Assembly (NCBI GenBank): GCA_028284585.1
Contig: JANQRK010000118.1
Span: 1-58,202 of the forward strand
Direction of reading: 5' to 3'
Source: Chromatiales bacterium
GTDB taxonomy: Bacteria > Pseudomonadota > Gammaproteobacteria > Chromatiales > Chromatiaceae
DNA: 58,202 nt
Position 1 is the stretch's first letter, and each line of letters starts with the position of its first letter. The notes under the pieces were generated by a model. That model saw only the letters and a list, made by a program, of their open reading frames with translations. It made no database searches and was not told where the DNA came from. Below are positions 9,587-18,413 of the stretch, in pieces. The translations under genes and the position numbers were made by a program.

Positions 9587-11890
9587 TCACTCAGTCTCGT
9601 CACTGCCTGCAGCCACCGGAGCAGTGTAGGGTTCGGCAAAGGAACAGTCTTGTTGCGGACAAACCTTTTGGGTGCCGCTGCGCTTGGTGGTTTTGATGGT
9701 GAGCACCGGCCAAGCGCAGTTCGGGCAAGGCTCTGCAATCGGCTGGTTCCACACCGCATAATCGCACTTCGGATAGGTCGCGCAGGAATAGAACACCTTG
9801 CCGCGGCGCGATTTGCGCTGCATGAGTGTGCCTTGGCGACATTTCGGGCATTGCACGCCGGTGTCCTTGGGTTTCTCCAGAGGCTCGATGAAACGACACC
9901 CCGGGTAGCCCGAACAGCCGATGAATCGGCCATAACGGCCCTGCTTGAAGACCAGCTCTAAGCCGCACTCAGGACAGTTGCGCCCGACCTTTTCGGGCTC
10001 GGTCCCGGCGCTGGCGTCGTCGTCCAGATTGCGCGTGTAATCACACTCTGGATAGTGGGTGCAGCCAATGAAGCTCCCGTTACGACCTAACCGGATCGCG
10101 AGTTGACCACCGCATTTCGGACATTTTTCGTCGATCTTTTCCTGGGTGACGTCGGAGCGCTGGACGTTTTCCTGGGTGTGATCGATACGATCCTTGAACG
10201 GTTGCCAGAACTTCTCAAGCAGCGGGACCCATTCCTCTTCGCCGCGCGATACGGCGTCCAGGTCGTCCTCCAGACGTGCGGTAAAGTCGTAGTCGACATA
10301 TTGTGTGAAGTAGTTGGTCAGAAACTTGTTCACTACGCGGCCGACATCGGTTGGGATGAAGCGTTTCTTGTCCATCTCGGCGTACTCGCGGTCTTGCAGG
10401 GTCGAGATGATAGAGGCGTAGGTGGACGGCCGGCCGATTCCGAACTCTTCGAGTGCCTTGACCAGGCTAGCCTCGCTGTAGCGTGGCGGCGGCTCGGTGA
10501 AATGTTGCTCGGGGCGAATCGCGTTCAGTTTGAGTCGCTCGCCCTGGGTCAAAGCCGGCAACATTTTGTCGTCGCCATCGCCCGGCTTGGCGTCGTCGGT
10601 ACCCTCCAAGTAGACCTGCATAAAGCCCGGTTTGGCGATCGTCGAGCCGTTGGCGCGAAAGATGTTCCCTTGACCGGCGCCTAGGTCGGCAGCAACGGTA
10701 TCGATGGTTGCATGGACCATTTGGCAGGCCACGGTGCGCTTCCAGATCAAGCCATAGAGCCGCAGCTGATCCTTGTCGAGGTGTTTGGCGATTTCCTCCG
10801 GGCTATTCGACACCGAGGTCGGACGAATGGCCTCGTGCGCCTCTTGGGCATTCTTGGCCTTGGTCTTGAACTGACGGGCGGCCGTGGGCAGGTGATCCTC
10901 ACCGTACTTGTCGCCGATGAAGGTGCGCAGCTCAGCGACTGCGTCATCGGCCAGATTGACCGAGTCGGTTCGCATGTAGGTGATCAGACCGACTGCCCCG
11001 CTGCCGATGTCGACGCCCTCGTAGAGCTGCTGGGCGATGCGCATCGTGCGTTGGGCGGTGAAGCCGAGTTTGCGTGCCGCCTCTTGTTGTAGCGTCGAGG
11101 TGGTGAAGGGCGCTGCGGGGTTGCGTTTGCGTTGCTTTTTTTCGACCTTGAGCACGTCCAGCTGACCCTTGGCCGCGTCGATCAACGCTTGTTCGATTTC
11201 ATGCGCGCGCGCTGCGTCTGTCACCGAGAACTGATTGAGCTTTTGGTCATCAAAATGGGTCAGTTTGGCGCTGAATGCCTGCCCTTTCTTTTCGGTATCG
11301 GTCTCGATGGTCCAGTACTCGCGGGCCGTGAAGGCCTCTATCTCCGCCTCGCGCTCGCAGATCAGACGCAGTGCCGGGCTTTGCACGCGACCGGCAGATA
11401 AGCCCCGTCTGACCTTCTTCCACAGCAAGGGCGAGAGATTGAATCCCACCAGATAGTCCAATGCTCGCCGTGCCTGCTGGGCATTGACCAGGTCCATCGA
11501 CAGGTCGCGGGGATTGTCGACCGCGTCCTGCACTGCGCGCTTGGTGATTTCATTGAACACCACGCGGTGGACGGGCTTGTCCTTTAAGATCCGCTTTCCC
11601 TTGAGTAATTCGTACAGGTGCCAAGAAATGGCTTCGCCTTCGCGATCCGGGTCAGTCGCTAGGTAGAGTGCCTCGGCGTTCTTCAGTTTGGTGGAGATCG
11701 CTTTGACGTGTTTATCATTGCGATCGATCACCTGATACTTCATCGAGAACGCATTGCTCGGATCGACTGCACCTTCCTTAGGAACCAAGTCACGAACGTG
11801 CCCATAGGACGCCAGTACCTCGAAATCCTTGCCGAGGTATTTCTTGATGGTCTTCGCCTTGGCGGGTGATTCGACAATAACGAGATTCAT
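9587..11890 (-). CDS. topA: DNA topoisomerase I
   Basis: 767 residues from the ATG at 11890; the reading upstream of this start does not resemble the family. The TOPRIM domain has E7 and the metal triad D80-x-D82-x-E84. The DNA-cleaving tyrosine is Y305 in GLITYMRTDS. The C-terminus carries four Cys4-type zinc modules, each starting CPxC, that bind single-stranded DNA. It relaxes negative supercoils. It is somewhat shorter than the 865-residue E. coli enzyme because the tail after the zinc modules is short. Confidence 0.97.
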   Translation of the reverse strand: MNLVIVESPAKAKTIKKYLGKDFEVLASYGHVRDLVPKEGAVDPSNAFSMKYQVIDRNDKHVKAISTKLKNAEALYLATDPDREGEAISWHLYELLKGKRILKDKPVHRVVFNEITKRAVQDAVDNPRDLSMDLVNAQQARRALDYLVGFNLSPLLWKKVRRGLSAGRVQSPALRLICEREAEIEAFTAREYWTIETDTEKKGQAFSAKLTHFDDQKLNQFSVTDAARAHEIEQALIDAAKGQLDVLKVEKKQRKRNPAAPFTTSTLQQEAARKLGFTAQRTMRIAQQLYEGVDIGSGAVGLITYMRTDSVNLADDAVAELRTFIGDKYGEDHLPTAARQFKTKAKNAQEAHEAIRPTSVSNSPEEIAKHLDKDQLRLYGLIWKRTVACQMVHATIDTVAADLGAGQGNIFRANGSTIAKPGFMQVYLEGTDDAKPGDGDDKMLPALTQGERLKLNAIRPEQHFTEPPPRYSEASLVKALEEFGIGRPSTYASIISTLQDREYAEMDKKRFIPTDVGRVVNKFLTNYFTQYVDYDFTARLEDDLDAVSRGEEEWVPLLEKFWQPFKDRIDHTQENVQRSDVTQEKIDEKCPKCGGQLAIRLGRNGSFIGCTHYPECDYTRNLDDDASAGTEPEKVGRNCPECGLELVFKQGRYGRFIGCSGYPGCRFIEPLEKPKDTGVQCPKCRQGTLMQRKSRRGKVFYSCATYPKCDYAVWNQPIAEPCPNCAWPVLTIKTTKRSGTQKVCPQQDCSFAEPYTAPVAAGSDETE

Positions 11891-12071
11891 GGCTCTCGGC
11901 GCTATCGGTTGAACAACCGCGTCTTGACGACGCGGGCCGGCGGACCCTCCCGTGCGTTGCACAGGTGCGCCCCTCTTTATTTACGGATAGCCGGGCGAGC
12001 GGAGTAGTGTCAAGCACCCATTTCGCGCTTTTGATGTTCGGGACGCCCCGGCGTGGCCGGGGTGTGTGGGC

Positions 12072-12551
12072 TCAGTGCAGGTATAGAGGCTCGCCGTTGT
12101 AGACCAACTCTTCCATCAGCGCAAAGGCGTTTTCCTGCCCCGGCTGATTGAGTAAGACCAACAAGACAACCCACTTCACGTCTTCCGCACTGAGTTCCTC
12201 GGTCTCGATTGCCATGGCCCGCTCGATCACCAGCTCGCGGCTCATGGGGTCAAGGATTCCTGCCTGCTCCAGGTATAGCAGCATGCCTTGGATTTCCAGA
12301 TCGATGCGGCGCTGCTCCGGCTCGCTGTAGATCCTCATCGATCGGTTAGGCTGAGCGTCCTTGTACTTCAGGCTGCCTTGCCGCCACGACAGCTCATCCA
12401 GCCAATTGAAGGCCTTCTTGATTTCTATCTGAGGAAACCCGGCCTGCACGAGTTCTTCTTCGAGCATCATTTGGTCGGTCGGAACGGATTCCTCTGCGTC
12501 CATGTAGTTTTCGTAAATGTAGATCAAGACGTCGATTACGTTTTCGTTCAC
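12072..12551 (-). CDS. smg: Smg/DUF494 family protein
   Basis: 159 residues from the GTG at 12551, which gives the usual N-terminus (ENVIDVLIYIYENY). The family is acidic and mostly helical, with conserved SMRIYSEPEQ and MVLLNQPG-like segments; here they are RSMRIYSEPEQRR and LLNQPGQENA. Function is unknown, though the gene is almost always linked to dprA and topA, as here. It follows dprA by 87 bp. Confidence 0.92.
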   Translation of the reverse strand: MNENVIDVLIYIYENYMDAEESVPTDQMMLEEELVQAGFPQIEIKKAFNWLDELSWRQGSLKYKDAQPNRSMRIYSEPEQRRIDLEIQGMLLYLEQAGILDPMSRELVIERAMAIETEELSAEDVKWVVLLVLLNQPGQENAFALMEELVYNGEPLYLH

Positions 12552-12638
12552 GTTAGTCGTTCCGGCGGCGTAAAGAGGGGCCACAGAAGATCGCAGGACG
12601 CGTCTCGTTTAACTGGCCAGTTACGGCGGGATATGGGT

Positions 12639-13754
12639 TCACTTAAGGCTGTTTCCTAGACGCGTGAACTGTCCACCCATCGCGGATGATACATGACCCT
12701 GTAACTCGAGCAACAGCAGGATCGAGGACACTTCGGCGGCCCCCATGCCAGTCAGCTCTACCAACTGATCGGTGGTCACTGGATCGAAACCCATGGCGTC
12801 GAGCAGTTTCTGGTGCGCGGGATCGATTGCCGGCCGCTCAGCTTGTGGTGCGCTTGTAGGAGTCCTTGGCCTCAACCCGGCGCCTCGCAGCAGGGGGGCG
12901 ATTTCCTCGAGGATGTGCTCACCTGTCTCGACCAGCTTGGCGCCCTCGCGGATCAGGGCATGACAGCCCCGTGCCAAGGGATTGTGGATCGATCCGGGAA
13001 GCGCGAACACCTCGCGCCCGGCATCGGCAGCTTGTCGCGCGGTGATCAATGACCCGCTTTGCAGCGCCGCCTCGACCACCAATACGCCCAGCGATAGTCC
13101 AGCAAGAATACGGTTCCGGCGGGGGAAATTGCCCGGCAGCGGTGGCGTCCCGGTAGGGAATTCCGTTACTAAGAGCCCATCGGCCGCGATGTCGTGCGCC
13201 AAGCTGCGGTTGTGGGCTGGGTAGACTCGATCGGGCCCGGTGCCCGCGACTGCCAGGGTCAGACCCCCAGCTTGCAGCGCGCCACGATGGGCGGCGGCGT
13301 CGATACCGGTCGCCAAGCCACTGCTTACCACCAGTCCACTGGTCGCCAAGAAGGCCGCGAAATCGGTGGCGTTGCCTTGTCCGCTAGTACTGGCGTTACG
13401 ACTGCCGACGATCGCCATCTGCGGCAGTGCCAGCAGGTCGGGGTCGCCATGCAGGAACAGGGCGCTGGGCGGGTTGGATAGTTCGCGGAGTAGGGGCGGG
13501 TAGTCGGAGTCGATTATCCTGAGCAGATAGTTGTCGGGTTGCTCTAGCCAAGCCATATCGGCCTCGACGGCCGACCAGTCCGGGGCTTGCAGGTACTTTC
13601 GGAGCGCACTCGGCAGGTCCGCAGGGGGGCGTTCGATGAGCTGTGTCGCGGGCGTGCCGCCAGCCAGCATCGGATTGAGGGTTTGGCAACCGACGCCTGG
13701 TGCACGCAATAGCGCACACCAAGCGGCCGTTTCATCGGTGGCGGCTGAATCCAT
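12639..13754 (-). CDS. dprA: DNA-processing protein DprA
   Basis: 371 residues. An N-terminal SAM-like segment is followed by the Rossmann-like DprA core (about 80-290) with GSRNASTSGQ, SGLATGIDAAAHRGAL and NFPRRNRILAGLS. A C-terminal winged-helix (about 310-371) starts near the Ala/Pro-rich linker. DprA loads RecA on incoming single-stranded DNA during natural transformation, but is widespread in organisms not known to be competent. No other competence gene lies in the window. Confidence 0.95.
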   Translation of the reverse strand: MDSAATDETAAWCALLRAPGVGCQTLNPMLAGGTPATQLIERPPADLPSALRKYLQAPDWSAVEADMAWLEQPDNYLLRIIDSDYPPLLRELSNPPSALFLHGDPDLLALPQMAIVGSRNASTSGQGNATDFAAFLATSGLVVSSGLATGIDAAAHRGALQAGGLTLAVAGTGPDRVYPAHNRSLAHDIAADGLLVTEFPTGTPPLPGNFPRRNRILAGLSLGVLVVEAALQSGSLITARQAADAGREVFALPGSIHNPLARGCHALIREGAKLVETGEHILEEIAPLLRGAGLRPRTPTSAPQAERPAIDPAHQKLLDAMGFDPVTTDQLVELTGMGAAEVSSILLLLELQGHVSSAMGGQFTRLGNSLK

Positions 13755-13780
13755 TCAACCAGTCAATTCTGAGCCCTCGG

Positions 13781-14809
13781 TCAGGGGTTACGCACCCGGT
13801 CGTTGACGTGCATGGCCCGAGTTGCATGCATAATCAGCCCGAAGCTGACTCGGTCGAAGGTGCGAAACACCATCAGCATCCCGGCCTCCTCGTCCGGCAA
13901 TGTCACGCGTTGCCCAAAACCGCGTTGGACAACGTCACGAATGGTTTCGCCGCGCTGGTCTACCCGCAGCACAGTGCCGGGTTTGAGCCCGTCGTTGGCA
14001 CCGCGGTCGAGGACCACGACATTGTATTGGCCGATCTGGGCGACCCCATTCAAGACTGAAATGATGCTGCCCTCGACTGGTCCGGGCGGGGCGTGTGGTG
14101 TGAAGTTGGCCGTGGCTTTTTCTTCGTTGGCGCCGATCAGGCGGTCGCCTATGACCGCCTCTTGCTCGGTGGAGTTGATAAACACCGTGGCCGGATCGCC
14201 GGTGCGCTGCAGTTCGGTGGTGCCGATGTAGACCCCTTCGTACCCGAGGATCTCCCCGGTCTCTGCGTCTTTGTAAGGACCACCGGGGCGCACGATTTCA
14301 TACTTGAGCGGCTGTTCAGTCTGGATGCTGCGAGCATAGGCCTTCCAGCCCGGTCCGCCGAGGATGTGGTCTTCGGAGAAGGCCACGATGTACGGTGCTG
14401 CGTCGATCTCGTCTTGATTCAGTACGTAGGGACGTGTGAGGAACTGGCCTATCGCGTCGATCGGCACCGTGGGTATCGCACCGTCCCAGGGGCTGGAGCG
14501 CACGCTGGGGGAGAGTTTGAGGTCGCCTCCTACCAATCGAAGCTGGGGTTTACCGTCGATGTACACCAGCTCGAGCACGTTCCCCGGGTAGATCAGGTGC
14601 GGATTAGCGATCTGGGGATTCACATGCCAGATCTCGGGCCATCGCCAGGGACTGCGTAGGAAGCGACCGGAGATATCCCACAGGGTATCTCCCTTGACAA
14701 CGGTATAGCGGTCGGGGTGATCGGCGCGGAGCAGGTCTTCTGCTAGCGCCAGCTGGACACACAGAGCACACGACAGCAGAAGTATGAGACGTTTACAGGC
14801 TTTAAGCAT
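13781..14809 (-). CDS. Secreted LysM-domain protein
   Basis: 342 residues from the ATG at 14809, which begins a clean signal peptide (KACKR n-region, Leu-rich core, ALA-ED cleavage near 23). One LysM domain spans about 35-83 (YTVVKGDTLWDISGRF) and should bind peptidoglycan. The remaining 250 residues contain a GxYNVVVLDRG/GLKPGTVL-type beta domain and no recognisable hydrolase motif. This architecture is typical of the LysM protein encoded upstream of dprA in many Gammaproteobacteria. It is divergent from def across 193 bp. Confidence 0.9.
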   Translation of the reverse strand: MLKACKRLILLLSCALCVQLALAEDLLRADHPDRYTVVKGDTLWDISGRFLRSPWRWPEIWHVNPQIANPHLIYPGNVLELVYIDGKPQLRLVGGDLKLSPSVRSSPWDGAIPTVPIDAIGQFLTRPYVLNQDEIDAAPYIVAFSEDHILGGPGWKAYARSIQTEQPLKYEIVRPGGPYKDAETGEILGYEGVYIGTTELQRTGDPATVFINSTEQEAVIGDRLIGANEEKATANFTPHAPPGPVEGSIISVLNGVAQIGQYNVVVLDRGANDGLKPGTVLRVDQRGETIRDVVQRGFGQRVTLPDEEAGMLMVFRTFDRVSFGLIMHATRAMHVNDRVRNP

Positions 14810-15002
14810 GGAATTCCCTTGGCGCAATGGCGAGTTCCGATCGGTCAATAGTTGAGGGCTGGATTACGATATTATTTACGGCTTGAGCGGGCGATCCCTT
14901 TAGCCCGACCGTTGATCGCGGTCGATTTTGTGATGAAATGGTAGCCCATACAGCCGCCTGGCGGTGGTTATTGAGGCGAAACGGTAGACTACGAGATTAC
15001 TC

Positions 15003-15533
15003 ATGGCGATCCTCGACATACTGCATTTCCCTGACCCACGCCTGCGCAATACGGCCAAGCCGGTCGCCGAGGTCGACGAGCGGGTGCGTGAATTGGTCGA
15101 TGACATGTTCGAAACCATGTACCAAGCCCCTGGAATCGGGCTGGCAGCGACCCAAGTCAATCAAGCGTTGCGGGTTATCGTGATCGACACCTCAGAGAAC
15201 CACGATCAGCCCCTGGCCTTGATCAATCCAGAAATCTTGGAGAAATCAGGCGAGGAAGAGATGGACGAGGGCTGTCTATCGGTTCCGGGCGTTTACGAGA
15301 CTGTGCGGCGCGCCGACAAGGTGCGAGTTACCGCCCTCGACCGCGACGGCAAGCGCTTCGAGCGGGAAGCTGAAGGCTTGCTGGCGGTTTGCATCCAGCA
15401 CGAGATCGACCATCTCGACGGCAAGCTTTTCGTCGATTATCTGTCCAACCTCAAGCGTCAGCGGATTCGCAAGAAGCTCGAAAAGGAAGCTCGCCAAACG
15501 GGCGACAAGGCGCAAGGGCGCCGCGCAGTCTGA
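15003..15533 (+). CDS. def: Peptide deformylase
   Basis: 176 residues. The three motifs are intact: GIGLAAT (44-50), EGCLS (89-93, metal-ligand Cys91) and HEIDH (133-137, metal-ligand histidines and catalytic Glu134). It removes the formyl group from nascent N-terminal methionine. First gene of def-fmt-rsmB, 86 bp before fmt. Confidence 0.97.
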   Translation: MAILDILHFPDPRLRNTAKPVAEVDERVRELVDDMFETMYQAPGIGLAATQVNQALRVIVIDTSENHDQPLALINPEILEKSGEEEMDEGCLSVPGVYETVRRADKVRVTALDRDGKRFEREAEGLLAVCIQHEIDHLDGKLFVDYLSNLKRQRIRKKLEKEARQTGDKAQGRRAV

Positions 15534-15619
15534 GGCAGCGCGGCCCGAATCGGGCCCCCGGCTCTGGATTCGCCGCCCTAGGTGCTTGAAACCGGCCTTC
15601 CCTACCAGGGCCTTGCTCA

Positions 15620-16555
15620 ATGAGTGATTCGAAACGCATAGTTTTTGCAGGTACGCCCGAGTTTTCTGTACCGCCGTTGCGTGCACTGCTGGATTCGCCC
15701 CACGAGTTGGTGGGCGTGTACACTCAGCCGGATCGCCGTGCCGGGCGTGGCCGCAAACGCCAACCTGGGCCGGTCAAGCAAGAGGCGCTCGATGCCGGCC
15801 TGGCGGTCTACCAGCCTGCCAGTTTCAAGGACCCTGCCGCGGTTGATCAACTGAAGTCGCTCACCCCCGACCTAATGGTGGTGGTCGCTTATGGTCTGTT
15901 ACTGCCCAGGAGCGTCCTCGATATTCCTGGTCGGGGCTGTGTCAACATCCATGCGTCTGTGCTACCGCGTTGGCGCGGTGCGGCGCCCATTCAGCGCGCG
16001 GTTCTGGCCGGTGACAGTACCTCGGGCATCACCATCATGGCGATGGAGGAGGGCCTGGATACCGGTCCGATGTACCTGGTCGAGGAGATCCGCCTGGCCG
16101 CCGACGAGACCGGTGGCAGCCTGCACGATCGACTGTCTGAGCTGGGTGCGACGGCGCTGATGAAGGCCCTGCCGGGCGTCCTCGATGGCAGTCTGACCCC
16201 TGAGGCGCAAGACGATGCCCACTCCTGCTACGCGCGCAAACTCGACAAGGCCGAGGCGTGGATCGACTGGTCGCAAACGGCGCGAGAAATCGAGCGTCGG
16301 GTGCGAGCCTTCAATCCCTGGCCGGTTGCCCAGACGCGCTGGAAGGATGTCAATTTGAGGATCTGGTCCGCCCATGCCGTCGCGGGGTCGGGTGGTGCCG
16401 CTGGGACGGTGATTGAGGCGACCCGCACCGGCATCGATGTGGCGACCGGCGATGGTCTGCTGCGCATCACCGAGCTGCAACTGCCCGGCAAGAGGGCCAT
16501 GGGTGTCGCCGACTTTGTTAATGCCAATACGCTTCACGGGGCCACACTTGCCTGA
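15620..16555 (+). CDS. fmt: Methionyl-tRNA formyltransferase
   Basis: 311 residues. The N-terminal formyltransferase domain has the folate and catalytic signature NIHASVLPRWRGAAPIQ (about 108-124) and GITIMAMEEGLDTGP. A C-terminal tRNA-binding barrel runs from about residue 205. It formylates initiator Met-tRNA, the partner reaction to Def. The downstream rsmB start overlaps its last codons. Confidence 0.97.
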   Translation: MSDSKRIVFAGTPEFSVPPLRALLDSPHELVGVYTQPDRRAGRGRKRQPGPVKQEALDAGLAVYQPASFKDPAAVDQLKSLTPDLMVVVAYGLLLPRSVLDIPGRGCVNIHASVLPRWRGAAPIQRAVLAGDSTSGITIMAMEEGLDTGPMYLVEEIRLAADETGGSLHDRLSELGATALMKALPGVLDGSLTPEAQDDAHSCYARKLDKAEAWIDWSQTAREIERRVRAFNPWPVAQTRWKDVNLRIWSAHAVAGSGGAAGTVIEATRTGIDVATGDGLLRITELQLPGKRAMGVADFVNANTLHGATLA

Positions 16556-17852
16556 TCCGCGATTGGTCGCGGTGGGCAATTTGTTGGCCGTGCTGGACGG
16601 ATCATCCCTGGATGATGCCTTGGCCAAGATGCCGCCGTCGCTGGCGGAACGGGATCGCGCCCTGGCCGCAGAGCTCAGCTATGGAGTCTGTCGCTGGCAC
16701 GCGCGCCTAGATGCCCTGATCGGGTTGCTCTTGCGCAAGCCGTTCAAACGCAAGGACCGAGACCTGGGGGCGCTGCTGCTAGTCGGCGCCTATCAATTGC
16801 TCCACAGCCGAGTCCCGCCGCACGCCGCGCTGTCGACCACTGTCGAGGGCACGCGAGGACTTGGCAAAGGCTGGGCCAGCCAGTTGGTCAATGGGGTATT
16901 GCGCCGATTGCAACGAGAGTCCGGTTCGCTGACGGCCCGTGTGGATGCCGACCCGGCGCTGCGCTTTGCGTTGCCGAACTGGTTGTATCGATCGATCCGT
17001 GATGCCTGGCCGGCACAGCACCAAAGCGTCCTGGAAGGCCTACAAGCACGTCCGGTGATGGCCCTGCGAGTTGATCTCAGTCGGGTAGAGCGCGATGTCT
17101 ATCTGCAGCGGTTGTTAGTTGACGGCATAGCTGCGCGCGTCCACCCGAGCGTGCCAAGCGCCTTGCTGCTCTCTGAGCCGGTGGCGGTCGAACGGCTGCC
17201 GGGTTTCGGCGACGGCGAGGTCTCGGTGCAGGATGCTGGGGCACAACTGGCCGGTAGCCTGCTCGATCTGCGGCCAGGGCAGCGGGTACTCGACGCCTGC
17301 GCCGCGCCGGGCGGCAAGACCTTGGAGCTCTTGCAGCGGGCCCCGGATCTGCGCTTGACCGCGCTCGATATCGATTCGGACCGTCTGCGGCGCGTCGCCG
17401 ACAATTTGGCACGGGCCGGTTGTCGGGCGGAGCTTCAGGTCGCGGATGCGTCTGATCCCGGCGGGGCGGACTGGGGCAAGCGGCGCTATGATCGGATCTT
17501 GGTCGATGCGCCTTGCTCGGCCACAGGTGTGCTGCGGCGCCATCCGGATATTCGGTTGTTGCGCCGCGCCAGCGACCTGGCCGCGCTGGCGTGCCGCCAG
17601 GCGGCGATCCTCGATGCGTTGTGGCCGCTGCTGGCTCCGGGTGGGCGGCTACTGTATGCCACTTGCTCCTTGCTGGCGCAGGAAAATGCCCGCCAAATCG
17701 ATGGCTTCTGCGAACGCCATCCTGAGGCACGGGTTTTGGAACTGCCGACTAAGCCCGGAATCCGCGCCGGAGGGGGTGTACAGTTGTTACCGGGTGTCGA
17801 TGAGACCGATGGGTTTTTTTATGCCGCGCTGCTGCGGGCGGGCGCGTCGTGA
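16521..17852 (+). CDS. rsmB: 16S rRNA m5C967 methyltransferase
   Basis: 443 residues from the ATG at 16521; a TTG at 16548 would give a start closer to the family norm, and both overlap fmt. A NusB-like N-terminal RNA-binding domain (about 1-140) is followed by a SAM methyltransferase domain. Motifs include DACAAPGGKT (SAM loop), DAPCSATGVLRRHPD (motif IV cysteine) and ATCSLLAQEN (motif VI nucleophile cysteine). Position after fmt is conserved. Confidence 0.95.
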   Translation: MPIRFTGPHLPDPRLVAVGNLLAVLDGSSLDDALAKMPPSLAERDRALAAELSYGVCRWHARLDALIGLLLRKPFKRKDRDLGALLLVGAYQLLHSRVPPHAALSTTVEGTRGLGKGWASQLVNGVLRRLQRESGSLTARVDADPALRFALPNWLYRSIRDAWPAQHQSVLEGLQARPVMALRVDLSRVERDVYLQRLLVDGIAARVHPSVPSALLLSEPVAVERLPGFGDGEVSVQDAGAQLAGSLLDLRPGQRVLDACAAPGGKTLELLQRAPDLRLTALDIDSDRLRRVADNLARAGCRAELQVADASDPGGADWGKRRYDRILVDAPCSATGVLRRHPDIRLLRRASDLAALACRQAAILDALWPLLAPGGRLLYATCSLLAQENARQIDGFCERHPEARVLELPTKPGIRAGGGVQLLPGVDETDGFFYAALLRAGAS

Positions 17853-17855
17853 GTT

Positions 17856-18413
17856 ATGGGAAAATTTCCCCGGATATTCGGTGTCTTGATCCTGCTGTGC
17901 CTGCCGCAGGTGGCGTTGGCAGAAGACGTGGACCTGAAGAGAGTCTCGCTCACCCTGAGCGAAGACGGCCGTATCCTGCTCGATGCCGATATCCGTTTCG
18001 ACCTCAACGACACAGTATCCGAGGCGTTGGAGAACGGTGTCCCGCTGACCTTCGAAACCCGTGTTCAGATGCGCCGTGCCGAGGCCTGGGTCTGGGAATC
18101 GGATGTCGTCGAACACCGTCTGCGCACCGTACTGGCTTATCGGCCGTTATCCGGTATGTACGAGCTGCGTAACCTCAGTGGCAGCGAGCAGCTCTCGTTC
18201 GCGACCCGCGATGCTGCGCTGCGCACCCTGGGCAACATCGATGGCATGCCGGTTGTCGAGCGCAGCGACCTGAATCTGGACGAAGATTACCTGGTGAGTG
18301 TCGATGTGCGTCTTGATATCGAGGCGCTACCCCTCCCCATGCGTCCTAAGGCCTACCTGAAACGCGACTGGTGGCTCGCCAGCGAGCCCTGGGAATGGCG
18401 CTTGCGGCCATGA
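17856..18413 (+). CDS. DUF4390 secreted protein
   Basis: 185 residues with a signal peptide (KFPR n-region, Leu/Ile core, ALA-ED cleavage near 22). The mature domain is beta-rich and ends in the family-typical LKRDWWLASEPWEW segment. The family is nearly always encoded between rsmB and ntrY, as here. A periplasmic or membrane-associated role linked to NtrY signalling is only an inference from that linkage. The stop overlaps the ntrY start. Confidence 0.9.
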   Translation: MGKFPRIFGVLILLCLPQVALAEDVDLKRVSLTLSEDGRILLDADIRFDLNDTVSEALENGVPLTFETRVQMRRAEAWVWESDVVEHRLRTVLAYRPLSGMYELRNLSGSEQLSFATRDAALRTLGNIDGMPVVERSDLNLDEDYLVSVDVRLDIEALPLPMRPKAYLKRDWWLASEPWEWRLRP